From: Chlamydoabsidia padenii
Lineage: Eukaryota > Mucoromycota > Mucoromycetes > Mucorales > Cunninghamellaceae
Length of the DNA: 64,000 nucleotides
Direction: 5' to 3'
Assembly (NCBI GenBank): GCA_025330725.1
Contig: JAIWND010000029.1
Span: forward strand, 186,001 to 250,000
Shown piece after piece: positions 44,109 through 56,450 of the stretch (within the stretch, counting starts at the first letter, position 1; each line of letters starts with the position of its first letter). The notes under the pieces are model-generated. The model did not search any database. It had not been told where the DNA came from and saw nothing but the letters and a program-made list of their open reading frames with translations. Position numbers and translations under genes: made by a program.

Positions 44109-45076
44109 AATCCTTCTCTCTCTCTTTTATTGTAATTAGACATAGTATAGATATTAGTTATGTAAAGTTGCAGTTGTTTATAATAAAAAAAGTAATAAAG
44201 TCATCTCTTATCATTATCGCCTCAATTGTCTTCTATTGTCTTTGTTTTTTATAGCATCTTTACTGAAGTCCAGATAGACTGATGGGCTACATTTGTTTCT
44301 TGCTCACCCCTTTAAAACGTTTAAATCCTGACTATCTGAGAGAAAAATCATGCACAGGTCAAATCACACGTAAATTGAACTCCCGCCAGGCTTTGAAAGA
44401 GCAAACTTCCTGCAAACCCAGCTTACCCTCACCTTGAATCTTAAGAGAGCTCTACTGCCTTAATGAACAAGTGATGCTAATGACAAAAGTGACCAGGTGC
44501 ATTCCTTAGCCTATTTCTAACAAAGTTTATATAATGGCCAATATACCAAGTCCACTGTATGCAGCAATATAGCCTCATGGTTGTTTTAACTTGACTTTTA
44601 TTAAAAAAAAAGTTGTAGAATGAAAAATTGACACACAAGACAAAACTTAATTCAAAACCCGCTCACTCTCGCCTGGAATCTTGAGATAGCTCTACTGCCT
44701 TAATGAACAAGTGATGCTAATGACAAAAGTGACCATGTGCATTCCTTAGCCTATTTCTAACAAAGTTTACATAATGGTCAATATACCAAGTCTACTGTAT
44801 GGAGCAGTATAGCCTCAAGATCGTTTTACCCTGACTTTTTTTTAAAAAAAGTGGCAGAATGAAAATTGACAGACAAGATAAAACTTAATTCAAAACCCGC
44901 TTACTCTCGCCTGGAATCTTAAGAGAGCTCTACTACCTTAATGGACAAGCGATGCTAATGACAAAAGTGACCATGTGCATTCCTTAGTCTATTCCCAACA
45001 AAGTTTATATAATGGTCATTGTACCAAGTCCACTGTATGGAGCAGTATAGCCTCAAGATAGTTTTACCCTGACTTT

Positions 45077-45108
<32 letters not shown>

Positions 45109-45413
45109 GTTGCAGAATGAGGTTTGTGTTTTGAGGTGATTGAACGGTACTCATTTTCAAGCCTGGCCGGGGTTCAAACTACGTGATTTTGGGGGAAGGG
45201 AAAAGCTCGTTCAAATCACCCATTATTCAAATCCTGCTCATATGCGCAAAAAAAAAAAGAAAAAAAAAAAGAAAAAGAAAAAAAAAAAAAGTATAGAATG
45301 TCATACACAGTCAAGTAATAGAGTGACTCCCACGTTTATTAAGTGTTTATGATAATATAATTGGTTGGTATAATATACTAAAATGAATAAAATGTATAAC
45401 TGTAATAGTAAAT
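44109..45413. other. Intergenic region holding three tandem repeats
   Basis: Convergent space between MST1 and APH1. It is dominated by the about 240-base tandem repeats (separate entry). The right-hand part (45130-45300) has A-rich runs. No gene. Confidence 0.5.
44401..45121 (+). repeat. Three about 240-base direct tandem repeats
   Basis: The anchor GAATCTT(A/G)AGA(G/T)AGCTCTACT begins at 44436, 44676 and 44914 (periods 240 and 238). Each unit carries AAGTGATGCTAATGACAAAA (one base differs in the third), TGTGCATTCCTTAG, a TTCAAAACCCGCT boundary and a poly(T)/poly(A) tract of differing length. By eye more than 90% of bases agree between units. No ORF is shared. Confidence 0.9.
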
Positions 45414-46467
45414 CTAATCTATAACCCAAGTGAGGCGAGAGGTATTGTTCAAGCTGGGTTTCAAGAGGTTCGAGGCTTCCGATGAAGAGATTGAGCGATA
45501 AAGAGACATGAGACGGTCAATACACCCACTTCTACGAGGATAGGATATATACAGCCATAAGTAATAGTCGTCGATGTATTCATCAATGTCTATTTGGAAT
45601 CAATCATGAGCTAGTTAATTGGTTGTTTGTCATTTTATAAACTTACGGAATAAGAGGCGGCATAATGAGAGATGATCACCCATGCGATCTTGGCACAACC
45701 TTGCCACGTTTTCCTGGCAGCATAACCTTCAAAGGCCACAGTCATCCAAGTGATATGTAATAAAGAGAATAGCGTGGTTGTCACCGCTTTACCCCTCACC
45801 ACCCATTTTTATTTAAAAAACAAAAAAGAAGTCAGTGGTTTTCTATCCATTCATCACCTAGTCTTTTTAACTTACCAGAGACCAGAAAGATACTGGCCTG
45901 AGGGCACGATGGACACATCAATACACCTGGACCAATAGATTCTACCAGGACAGAGAGATAGCTTACCAAAGACGTCGTCAAAGCATAACCATAGCCTGCC
46001 ACTATTTATTTATTTTAAGAAAGATAGAAGATTAGCATACAAGTTTGCCTCGATGGAGCAAGCTTTTCCTTACCGAATCCAAACTCAATCTTGTTATAGG
46101 GAGAGGAAGGATACTTGGCTACGAGATTCAGGCCCCGTTCGGCTCGTTGGATCAGTAAAAAGTAGCACCACCGGAAGATTTCTTGGATCCCGACGCTATA
46201 AAGAATGTTGACTGTATGAATCGTCTGGACTGTTTTGGCTGCATACCAGATGACACTGGATAGGAGTAAAGCAATCAGACAAAAGAAGGCACTGGGATAA
46301 ATAAAAACGTGGAAAGCATTAGTAGTTTTTCTACTTGTCATCTTTGTACTTTACCTTGCTACTGTCAGAAGGACATGTTGGGCACTAAGTGCAATATAAA
46401 GGAAGAAGATGGATAGGATAGGCCCATAAGCGATGAGAAGACAGCCAAAGAATGTGTAGAGAGACAT
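45414..46467 (-). CDS. APH1: APH-1 subunit of gamma-secretase
   Basis: Six exons encode about 265 residues with about six to seven hydrophobic spans. MSLYTFFGCLLIAYGPILSI matches the animal N-terminus (xFFGCxxxAFGP). Next come CAFFCLIALLLSSVIWYAA, then GIQEIFRWCYFLLIQRAERG (animal: LLQEVFRFAYYKLLKKADEG), then ESIGPGV. The two conserved intramembrane histidines are present in LLHITWMTVAFEG and VIISHYAASY. The animal GxxxGxxxG helix here reads as small residues G/A/S in register. APH-1 is the scaffold of the presenilin protease, with nicastrin and PEN-2. The C-terminus is short (SLNNTSRLTWVID). A perfect GCGGGATTTGAAA element is 87 bases upstream. Identification is by motif order. Confidence 0.87.
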
Positions 46468-46554
46468 GTAAAAATAAAAAATAAAAAATAAAAAAGTAAG
46501 GGGAAGAGAGACAAAGAAGCCTGCGATTCATTTGGCCCATAAAAAAAAATATAG

Positions 46555-46567
46555 TTTCAAATCCCGC
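46555..46567 (-). promoter_or_regulatory. GCGGGATTTGAAA element, APH1 promoter
   Basis: A perfect sense-oriented core 87 bases upstream of the APH1 ATG. Confidence 0.55.
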
Positions 46568-46722
46568 AAACAAGCAAAATCATCTTGTTACAAATTTATC
46601 TAGTTTATTTTATTGTAAAAAAGAAGAAGCCTATATCATAAGCTAAAGTAAAAGTATTTAATCCAACCCATTATCAAAGTAACATATAAACATGCCATAC
46701 AACTATCTATACCAAGGAATAA

Positions 46723-49700
46723 TTAGAATTTCCAATCGTCCGGGATATCTTGAGCCCATCTAAACTTTTGCACCAGAGTTTTGCTGTACACCTTTTCCAT
46801 AGGGACATCATATTTTCGGCACCAGGAGACAATAATGCGTGGATCAATGTAGTTCATTTTTGAAGTACCCAGTGAAATTTCCTTGTTTTCTTCCTTGTCC
46901 GTTGCCTGAATCTTGGTCGCATTGATTCGTTCGTCCAGCTTTTCAATCTTGGCCAACAGTTTGTCCACAGTCATACTAGGTGCCACCTCCACTTTGCCAG
47001 TCTTGCGTTCCTTGTCCAGTTGTGCCTTCAGTTCGTCCACTTTGGCCAGTCGTTCTTTTAGTTCAGAGGCAGGTTGGGCTGGGCTGCCTTCCGCCTTGAG
47101 TTTGTCGTTTTGCTTGTCGAATTTCGTCTTTGTCTTTTCCCGTTCCTTTGCAATGGTATCAATGTCATGTTGCGCTATCCATTCATCATCCAGATCAGAT
47201 TCATCTTTCGCCAAATTAGGTCGTTTCTTCTTGATGGTGTTGTCCAGAGCAAAGAGTTGTTTTCGAAGTTTCATGCGTTGATATTTTATGGCGCGAAGCT
47301 AATAAAAAAAAGTAATAATCCGTCAGTCCCCATAACCCCCCCTCTCTTTTTCTGTTGTCTTACCTTATCCGCAATCTTGACCATTTGTTGTTCATGTGAT
47401 TTGGAAGCAGCACGTTGATGGTTACATAAGACTGCGACTTCACGGTTGGCGCGATTGAAGGAGAGGATTTTGTCATGGATTGAGTCTTTTGCATTAGTGA
47501 GTTTATCCAGTTGTTGTTGGCAAGTAAATGAGGCGTTGAATGTACGAAACACCTTGGCGGAAAGACCGGGCATGTAACCATTGAGATGCTTGTTCAATCC
47601 AGTTGTCTAAGTAAAGATATATCAAAGAGAGAGAAAGAGAGAGTTAGCATGAGTGAAGTAATGTATAATGAGTATGTCTATATTTACCGTCAATCGATCA
47701 AAGATGGCATGACCTTCACCCACTTGTTTTTGGAAGATTTTAAGATTCTTGTAGACTTGATGATCCACCTGGACTGTGTTTTCATACCGAATAGAATCTT
47801 TACCAAGAAAGTCAAAATGGACAGTATTTGGAGGTTCCAAGGTGATATGTTCGTATCGCAGAGAGCAACAACCCACCGTATCCGCTTCTTCGTCGCCTTT
47901 TTCATTGCCCGCTCTGAGTGCCAGTCGATCAATCAAATACATTGCTGTCGCTCTTTGTCGTACTTCGGAGAGTTGGTCCTTGAGATCCTTGGTATATTCA
48001 GCGCGAATCTTGTCAACATATTTCTATGTACATATAAAAAAAAAAAGTATGAGTATGATGATGATTAATGATCTTTTTTAATACCTTTAATTCCCGAGCC
48101 TTGTCAAACTTTTTCATGTCACTTTGTCCTTTCCATGATGAGTTGGCAGCCAAAAACACATATTTGGACGTTTCGTTGATGTTTTCTTTCCAAGTTGCGA
48201 GCCAAGTTGCTTGTTGATCGTGGACAATCTTGCCCCATGTGTGACCAGGGAGTGTAGGAGGAATAGGACTATTTTTACCAAGATTGAGGGTGACTTGTTC
48301 AGGATAAACGCGAAGCTAAAAGAGCAAAAGGTGAGTAACCGTTTCCATAATAGTAGTCTTCCCCAGTTTTGCTTTTATGATACCTTTAATCTACCTGTTT
48401 TTGGATGATCACCACGTCCTCGGAATAGACCAGGGGGTTCAATACGGAAGTTGCCGATTTGTTCTTTTCGTCCATCCACAATGGCATGCAAGAAGGGTTC
48501 TTCCATCTTGGCACGTTCTTCCTTAATTTTCTATAGTCATACCACCACCAACAAGACAATGTTATACGCCCATGCACGGACAAAAAAAAAAAAAAAAAAA
48601 GTTAGCTTGATTATAGATAACCATCTATTATACCATATAGTCTTACCAGTTTTTCCTCCTTTGTGAGTTGCTTCTTTCGTTCCTTGTCCATTTCAAATTT
48701 CTGCCAGATCGGTCTAAAGTCGCATTTATGGAAGTCTTTAAGGACTGGGTTCTATATATATAAAAGGAAGATCAAGTTAATATCGGGTTCGTTTCACTTT
48801 TTTAAAGAATGGGGGATATTAATACCTTTGGACTCTTAGCCAGTACTTTTTGAAAGTCACTGAAAAAGTTCTTTTGGAAGGTAGGATTTTTGCCATGATC
48901 AGATTCCAACAGAGCCGCAAAGAAACTAGCCACTTCTTCAGCTTCAGGAGACAATGTGATAGGTTTACCGTCATATTTCATCTGGATACCATGTGGGACA
49001 TATTCAGGAGGGAAGAGCACACCATAGTGAGAGAGTTCAGACCACCGTATTCCATCATCATCATCACCACCCAATTCATTATCGCCTGCCCTTTGAGATG
49101 TTTGTTCTTCCCACCACCTGTAGATTTCTTGGTCTTCTTTCGCGACGTCTTCCTTCTTGACTTTCTTGTTAGAGGTTGCAGTGGACGAGGAGGTTGACTT
49201 GGTTGGTGTGGCGCGCTTGAGAGATTTGGGCTGTGCCACCTACATCAAGACGAGTTAGTATCGGGAGTTTTTTCTTTCTTTCTGTAAAGTGATATTTACC
49301 TGTGCTGGTTTGACTTGCTTAGTTTGCACTTTTCGTTTCTTCGCCTTGAGTGGTTTTGATGGACAAAATGAGTTGTTTATTTTTTTTTATTTTTATTAAA
49401 AAAAAGCCAGTTAGATATCCTGCAAATACCTACTAATTTTATTACTTACCAAAGGTATATCGTCCTCGTCATCGCTACTTTCTTGTTTAACATTGTTTTT
49501 CGGGACCGCTTTTCTTCGTGCCAAAGGGACATCGTCGTCACTGTCGGATACTGGTTCCTTCTTCGTTTCCAATTGTTGCTTACGCCGAGTCAAAGGAATG
49601 TCATCTTCATCGTCACTGCTTTCTTTGTCTTGTGCTGCTGAGATTGTTTCAGAAGTCAAAGCTTGAGAAGGATCAGGTGTGTTATCGTCAAGGGGAGCTG

Positions 49701-49885
49701 CATTCATGATGAGCGAAGAAGCTAAATAAAAAAGAAAATGATTAGATGAAGTGTTGACAGTGAAGATTGGATATTACATTATGCATATGTGCTTATTGTA
49801 CTTGTGTATATTTTGAGTTACCTTTTGATATGATCGCAGGATTGCTTATTTTGGAGAGTGGAATATCGTCTTCAGAATCAGACAT
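46723..49885 (-). CDS. TOP1: DNA topoisomerase I (type IB)
   Basis: About twelve exons encode roughly 850 residues. The acidic N-terminus has four DDxPL repeats, then a basic NLS ([19 protein letters not shown]). The core begins RWWEEQ and KWSEL-like [20 protein letters not shown]. It continues with [36 protein letters not shown] (active-site region), [20 protein letters not shown] (catalytic Arg region) and [21 protein letters not shown] coiled-coil linker follows, then the catalytic Tyr block [20 protein letters not shown], ending IPDDWKF. It relaxes supercoils through a 3'-phosphotyrosyl intermediate. All catalytic blocks are present. The start [12 protein letters not shown] is also the first repeat. 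Confidence 0.96.
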
Positions 49886-50764
49886 AGTGAAAGAGTGAGA
49901 TTAAAAAATAATTAAGAAAGAGAAAGAAAGAGAAAGAAAAGCGGAAGGTCTTAACAAAACCCCGCCACACGGTAGATTGCGTCCCACTAACCTCAAAATT
50001 GAAATCCAGATCCCCTTTATGGGAATGTCATGACTACTCTTTTGCCTCCTTTTTTATTTCTTTTACCCAGATGTGGTCGTCCAATAACGACACTGATGAT
50101 GGAAATACAATCAAAGTTCGACGTGGGAATGATGATCACTTAGCATTAGTTCGGAATAGGCCATCAATTTGGCTTGGCTCATTAGTAAATGCATATACAT
50201 ACTTTTGAGTTTTACCCTTATCTTTGCGTTACAAATGATTTCATTTGACAATACTATTAAAAAGTGCTTTGCAAAAAAAAAAAAAGTCCAAGTCTTTCTT
50301 CATATATCTACTGATGTCAGGTCCCGAAACAGACACGGGCCCATGTAAAAATAGCTGACATTTCCCCTTTTGAAGGGTATCTTGCCGTAATTACTTTTGC
50401 AGGGATATAATGAATACGTTGCTTGCAGTTTTCATTGATGCTTGAAAGCTTAGAGAGTCATTTTCATTATTTGAAGTTGGAATATCTCCCCTATGTATAA
50501 CAAAATCAGAATCAGCGAATACCTTTTATTGTAGCCATAAAAGGAGCAAACAATAATATCGTTTCATCATTCGTTTCGTGTGAGACGTACTGATTGTTCA
50601 AACAAAAGATGTTTGAATTCTGTGTGATAACCTCGACATGTATTAAGGCTACCTTATTAGACAAAGAAAGAGACGAAGGATGTTACAAATATGCTTTTTT
50701 ATTTATATGTATGTAGAGTTAAAACAATTAAATGACTATAAAGGACTATGTATGCAAATGGTTA
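49886..50764. other. Intergenic region between TOP1 and the NOL8-like gene
   Basis: TOP1 promoter with AGAAAG repeats (49915-49940), then AT-rich DNA. One short ORF (50071-50208) is noted separately. Nothing else. Confidence 0.4.
50071..50208 (+). CDS. Possible 45-residue ORF, unknown
   Basis: An ATG at 50071 opens MWSSNNDTDDGNTIKVRRGN, DDHLALVRNRPSIWLG and stops at 50208. It faces away from TOP1, with 185 bases between starts. There is no homology I recognise and no clear poly(A) signal. It could be chance. Confidence 0.2.
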   Translation: MWSSNNDTDDGNTIKVRRGNDDHLALVRNRPSIWLGSLVNAYTYF

Positions 50765-53405
50765 CTATTTCAAACCCCGATTATTGTGTTTCCGTTGTTT
50801 TCGAAGGGCATTCTTTTCGCGTTTCTTGAGGATTTCAGAAATGATATTGCGGCCAGTCCGCCACTCCGTCTCGATTTTGTCACTAGATGATGGGAAGGGA
50901 AGAGATCATGTTAGTATAGCCCTGTCTTGAGAGTATTCAAGTTTATTTTTATTTTTATTACCTTTCATCTTCGTTTCGTTGGAAGATACCTTTAGGATCA
51001 TACGAGTAGCAGCTTCTATTGACCAGAACATCATAAAGTGATAAATAGCATGAGTCATTGGTAGTGGGTAGTTTTGTTTCTTTTCTTGCTTACCTTTTCA
51101 CCAAGTGAGGATCATCCGAGTGCAAGAAAAACATCAAGCCCAAACCAATCTGAGACTAAAGTTCAAAGATAGATAAATGTTAGTTCAATCAAGATCAAAA
51201 TTTTCCTGTCCCTTACCTCGGTTGTCTTTGGTATAAAGTTTGATGAAAAGTTGTCAAATGATGGACCACCAAATTGACCCGCAGATGTGTCGTTTTCATC
51301 GTCGCTTGTGTTGCCACCAAATAATGTAAAAGGTTCTAGAGAAGGACATATAGGTGACAGAGAGGGTTAGTATGACCATGGCAAACTACTTTCCCCTTTT
51401 TTTTTTTTGTTACCTTCTTCGGCCCCAAACAAAGGCTTCAAGTTGACATTGACACTGTAATGTTTATCGGTTGACACTTCTGGCATTGCGGTTTCGGGTT
51501 TTTTGACTGTTGGTAAATCTATACAAGCAGAGACATACAGTTAATAAGACATCCTTTCTTTTCATTCACTTTTTACCTTCATCATGATCATCATGATCAT
51601 CTTCAATATCACTTGATGGTGCTTCAACTTGTTTTGTCGGTTGGATCAAGTAGTTGGAGGAGTCTTCCGCATCAGGATCGAATCGTGCGCTAGCTAACCA
51701 TTGTGTAGCAGGTTTTCTAAATAATGGGAGAAAGCAAGTTGATAAAACAAGACCCAAACAATGCGAACACATATTACTCCAAAAGCAATACTTACGTTTT
51801 TTGAGCCATCACCTTGACATCACCAAACATGGATCGTAAGACATCGAGTGCTTGATCCTTTTCAGCACCAAGATCCTTTGTAATATCATCGTCAATTTGT
51901 TGTTGTTGTGTTGATTGCTGACTAGTACCGATTTCGTCGTCTTCAGAATCATCCATAAATGCTGTGTCCAGTTTAAATCGATCATCACCTTGGAATCTGC
52001 TTTGTAATTCCAATCTTTCCCGACCCTTTTCACCTTCCAGTACAGGGTTGATACGGATTTCTATAGTATATAAAGGCAGTGAGAGTCATGGTATGTGGAT
52101 TGATTACTTATTAATATATTCTTACCTAGATCCTCTTCGTCTTCATCTTCATCAGAATCAAACATCCATTTTGCACCATCTTTAGGTTGTTGTTGTTGCT
52201 GTGACTCATTCGTAGAAGCATCACTGTTGTCATTGTCGTTAACCATTGATGTGTTATCATCTTCAAAAGAGATATGTTGTCGGTCCTTTTCAGATTGTTT
52301 CATTAGATCCCGTTTAGCTTGTTGTTCTTGTGCTCTTCTTTCTATTGCTGCTAATCGTTTTTCTTCACCCTTGTCCTGTGATAAGTAAAAATATATAGAA
52401 ACATGATTAGTGAGTGAGTTGATTGTTAGGTGATCAGAGTTAAATAACACTTACCATATTCGATGATAATGATGGTTCTTTGGAGGCGTCAGTAATTATT
52501 GGTGTGATATCTTCGTCGTCATAATGTTCAGGTATATGTGATGATGGTTGATTGAATACTGCATCTTGATCAGGTTCTTCTTCATAAAACATGGGTAGGT
52601 CTTTGGTGGGTTTCATACGGACATTGATATTGTAGAGTTTTTCCAAATTGTTCTTGTAATTCAAAGGATCATATACAAACTACAATAAAAGAGTGTGAGT
52701 GTTTTTACAAATAATCCATCTCCAACCATGTTCTTACCCTAGTGCCATCTTCTTTTTGTAACCGCATGACAGCAATGGCCCGACCATACCGTCCCCGTTT
52801 CCATTTACCCGAACGTGTGTTGACATTGTTATCAGTAACCAAGGACATATCCCGAGCAAAGAATCCATCACTCTTGTTCCATCGTTTTTCCCGTTTACGT
52901 TTCTTTTCTGCCTTGAGTGCCACTTTTTCTTCATCCTGTCGTTTCCGTTGAATGTAGTCTGGTTTGGATTCTTCCAGTCGCATCTTTTCCCCTTTCCACC
53001 TTGAGCCATTGTAAACAGAGAGACCTATTTGATAAAAAGTGAAAAAAAAAGGTGAGCACTATCTTCTTGTTGTTGTAAAAAGGGGGTCTTACATGATATC
53101 CATTGTTTAGGTGTAGTATCTATTGTAAAGTGACCAAAGCCTCGACATTGGCCTTCATCGTTCAGGGCGATAGAGACATTAGAGATGGATCCAAACTTTG
53201 CAAATCGGTCTTCAAGTTGGTCAGGTGTCACGCTGGAAGGAAGTCCACCCACATAGATCCGTTTTTCAATAGGTGCTAAAGGATCTTCTACTGGTTTGTT
53301 TTCTTTAACTTCTTCAAAAGGAATGAAAAAGCAAATAAATGTTAGAGAATCGTCGAGTATTTTTTATTGATTGTACTTACCTTTAGCAGTATCAGCGTCG
53401 GCCAT
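50765..53405 (-). CDS. NOL8-like nucleolar RRM protein
   Basis: About twelve exons encode roughly 640 residues. An N-terminal RRM is visible: EKRIYVGGLPSSVTPDQLED (RNP2) and GQCRGFGHFTI (RNP1), then SRWKGEKMRLEESKPDYIQR. A Lys/Arg-rich stretch follows (KKRKREKRWNKSDG), then long acidic, Gln-rich disordered regions (DSDEDEDEEDL). The C-terminal part has the block FFLHSDDPHLVKRS, then DKIETEWRTGRNIISEILKK and a basic end. The RRM, disorder and FxxxxDDPxL block correspond to the NOL8 group, which acts in pre-rRNA processing. Several exons are short, so exon borders are approximate. The assignment is moderate; another nucleolar RRM protein is possible. Confidence 0.65.
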
Positions 53406-54089
53406 GATTATATAGATCAGAGAGAGAGAGTGAGAGAGAGAAAAAAAAAAATTCGGCGGGAAGAAGAAAAAAAAAATGTGGTCACACGATTGGCTGAGAT
53501 TAGTTTTATGCCTGTGCATTTTTCTTTACCCCTCTTTTTCGAATTACTTTACCATCACAGTCAACACCCTCCAATCAAAACACCATTGGCCCTTTAACAA
53601 TCAATTGCAAAGGACAACATGTATCCCAAGGTTTATTGGTGTTGCAAAGTGATACCAGGGATACCAACCTTCCTCCTATTCAAAGGATATGATTTCAGTT
53701 GAAATCTCATATAACAAGAACAATTAGATAAACAACAACAATAACAACAAACAACATAACACGCTGGCTTTCTTTTTGGTAGAATGTTGAGGGACGCATG
53801 ACACTCGACAATGCTTTGCAATGGCAACTAATTTTTAAAATCAGATTTATTGAAATCCCGCCTTTTTGGATTTTGTTGTGTTAAGGGGTTGGATCACTCT
53901 CTCTTTTTTGATCCTTCTCTTAATTTGCATGTAGGTTTATATACGAATAAATGGAATAGGTGAATAGAGTAAAACAAAGATAAATGATATAACGATGGAT
54001 GGATACGATGACGAAAAAATGGATGGACAGATGGATGGATAGATTAGGCATCAACATATGACTAACCACTCTCTTCATTATAGATAATC
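53406..54089. other. Divergent promoter region between the NOL8-like and RPL32 genes
   Basis: GAGA repeats (53419-53441) and an element at 53850-53862. A TGGATGGATGGACAGATGGATGG-like stretch (54000-54040) lies just upstream of a CATTATAG acceptor-like site, so RPL32 may have a 5'-UTR intron. No ORF. Confidence 0.4.
53850..53862 (-). promoter_or_regulatory. GGCGGGATTTCAA element, RPL32 / NOL8-like promoter
   Basis: The element on the minus strand, about 230 bases upstream of the RPL32 ATG and 445 upstream of the NOL8-like ATG. Confidence 0.45.
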
Positions 54090-54570
54090 ATGGTCACTCC
54101 TGCCGTCAAGCACACCATTGTGAAGAAGCGCACTGCTACCTTCAAGCGTCATCAATCCAACCGCTTCATGCGTGTCGGTGTAAGTAACTCTTGTAAAAAA
54201 AAAAAGTCATTAAAAGATCTGTCCCTGACCTTCCCTCCCCCCCCTTTTTTTTTTTGGTAATTAGGAATCCTGGAGAAAGCCCAAGGGTATTGACAGTTGT
54301 GTCCGTCGTCGATTTAAGGGTCAAGCTCCTATGCCCAAGATCGGTTATGGTTCCGCCAAGAAGACTCGCCACATGTTGCCCAATGGTTTCCGTAAATTCA
54401 CTGTCTCTAACGTCCGTGAACTCGACTTGTTGTTGATGCACAACCGCTCTTATGCTGCTGAAATCGCCCACAACATCTCTTCCAAGAACCGTGTCACCAT
54501 CCTCGAACGTGCTGCTCAACTCAACGTCAAGGTCATCAATGCTGGTGCTCGTCTCCGATCCCAAGAATAA
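54090..54570 (+). CDS. RPL32: 60S ribosomal protein eL32
   Basis: Two exons encode about 131 residues, the usual length. [80 protein letters not shown] and [20 protein letters not shown], ending E, are typical. Codon use is strongly biased (AAG, CGT, GTC, CTC), unlike neighbours, as expected for a highly expressed ribosomal gene. A CATTATAG just before the start suggests a leader intron. Confidence 0.97.
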
Positions 54571-54944
54571 ACAATCTTTTACCCGTCTACTACCTCCCTT
54601 TTTTTTATTATTAGTATTGTATATTTGTAGTCTTTAGTATGTGTTTTGGATCATCATCATCATCATTATCATCATCATCATCAACATCATCACTTCTTTA
54701 TAATAATAAAAGTGATGAATCTTTTTTTTATTGACACCACATCTAATGTAACAAATAGGATGGGGAATAGGGGGGGCTACAGGACTAGAGAGTGGAGAAA
54801 AGGATACAATACAATGGTGTTTAATGGTTATAAGATGGTTTTTATTTTGTTTTGTTTTTTTTATTAAAAAAAACTAATAGTAGCGTACACGGGCCATCCA
54901 GATAGAATGGTCTATGGTATTATAAATCCATCACCCCGACCTTA
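54571..54944. other. Convergent 3' region between RPL32 and Lunapark
   Basis: CATCATCAT/CATTATCAT repeats (54651-54695) and AATAAA near 54704. No gene. Confidence 0.5.
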
Positions 54945-55785
54945 TCATTCATGTTGTTCAGGGATCACCTTGTCGTTATCCAATTCGTCGCTGCTACTAT
55001 CCTGGTTTGATTCATCCATGTTGCTATTACTACCACCATTACTGCTTTCATTGTCTAATGGTGAAGCAGCCATTTCCCGGCGACGTCTGACCCTTTCGGC
55101 AATGGTGAGATGATCATCATCTTCAATGTGATAGCTGTTGATATCTGGTGTGTCATGTTGTTGATTAGTCTGTTGTTTGATAAGATTGGGTGTTGCATGA
55201 CGGGCAATGGGTGAGGACATGGGTGATGGTGTGCGAGGTGGCAGGACGGGTCCATCAGGGTGCAATTGTCGCGATTTTCGAGATGGGTTGAATTTTTTAC
55301 AGTGTGGACAAGTATATTCTATCAAAAAGTAAAAGAAGAAGACATGAGTGATCAAGTGGCTATTATTACAACAACCAAAAAGTAAACTTACGAATAGTAT
55401 CCACTTCACCGGGTAGAATCAGTCCATTATGCGCAAAACAGTGATGACAGATTAAAGCATATTTGGTTTCGGGTCCTTCTTCACCAATAAGAGCATCGAT
55501 GATTTTGTCATACCATTGAGGAGGTCCTTTAGGTGTAGATTGTACTTGATAGGGTTGCATAGGAACACCGTTTGTAGGAGGAAGAGGAGGAGCACCGTTG
55601 ACCATGATTCGACCTTCTTGTTGCTGTTGTTGAGGATTTCCTTGAGGACCGGGCATGGCTCTTGGACCGGGCATCGACACTAACCAGTAAAAAGAAAAAG
55701 TCAGATCATAACCAAAGATAAACTTGACCCCTTCCCATCCCATCATATCATACCTGGCTTTCGTTGACGCAATTGTTGCTGGTTC

Positions 55786-55819
<34 letters not shown>

Positions 55820-56450
55820 GCTCCTGCTGTTGTCGTTTCTTTCTTGCCATAGCTTCAGAGTCATATCGTTCCAACAAGGATTGTGTCGTGTAATAAGAGG
55901 TTTTCTTCTTCAGTTCTTCCACCTTGAGTTTCTGTTGAGCACGTAACGCGGTCAAATTTGTTTCTTCGGATGTTTGTTTTCGTGCATAAAACCATACAAG
56001 AGCCTTCCGCAAATAGTAAATACTAAACAGAAATCAAAACAATGAGGTAATAGAGAGTGGTTAGTGACCCCGAGCTTGTATCTTGTTCCCCTTTTCTTAC
56101 TTACCAAATAGGAATGACGAATACTAAGCCCAACTGAAAGGCCATTGTGTCCATGGATTCGTTGTTTTGTTGAATGGTCAAGAAGCAATAGGCCACATAA
56201 ACCAACCAGGCCAAAGTACTGTAAGTGACCACCAAGACCCCCGTTCGTCGTTGCCGTACTTTTATATCAGATAGCTTGATTTCCACCTTTTGTATTTTAC
56301 CATCTAGTTCAGAGAGTACTTTTTCATAATCATTAGGGTCAGTCTAAGTAAGATGGAAGTAAACGTAATCAGGTAGAGTTAGTCCGTCCAGCCATAAAAC
56401 CACATTAATGTTCTTTTCATTACCTTTTGTTTTGATAGGTAACCACCCAT
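54945..56450 (-). CDS. LNP1: Lunapark-family ER three-way-junction protein
   Basis: Five exons encode about 440 residues. MGGYLSKQK opens with Gly2, as in N-myristoylated Lunapark. A coiled-coil (YEKVLSELDGKIQKVEIKLS) and two membrane spans follow (VLVVTYSTLAWLVYVAYCFL; LGLVFVIPIWIYYLRKALVW). Then comes a second coiled-coil with a poly-Gln run (CAA/CAG) and Pro-rich linkers. The zinc ribbon is ICHHCFAHNGLI, then EYTCPHCKKFN (two CxxC pairs), preceded by WYDKIIDALIGEEGPETKYA. The C-terminus is acidic and Ser/Asn-rich. Lunapark stabilises ER three-way junctions, against Sey1/atlastin fusion. The first exon is 27 bases. Confidence 0.94.

Noticed and set aside
45165..45185. GGCCGGGGTTCAAACTACG, resembling a tRNA B box
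   Set aside because: No A box, acceptor pairing or cloverleaf can be built around it.
50769..50781. TTTCAAACCCCGATT at the end of the NOL8-like gene, resembling the recurrent element
   Set aside because: It encodes the last residues (NRGLK-stop) of the protein and is an imperfect match, so I did not count it.
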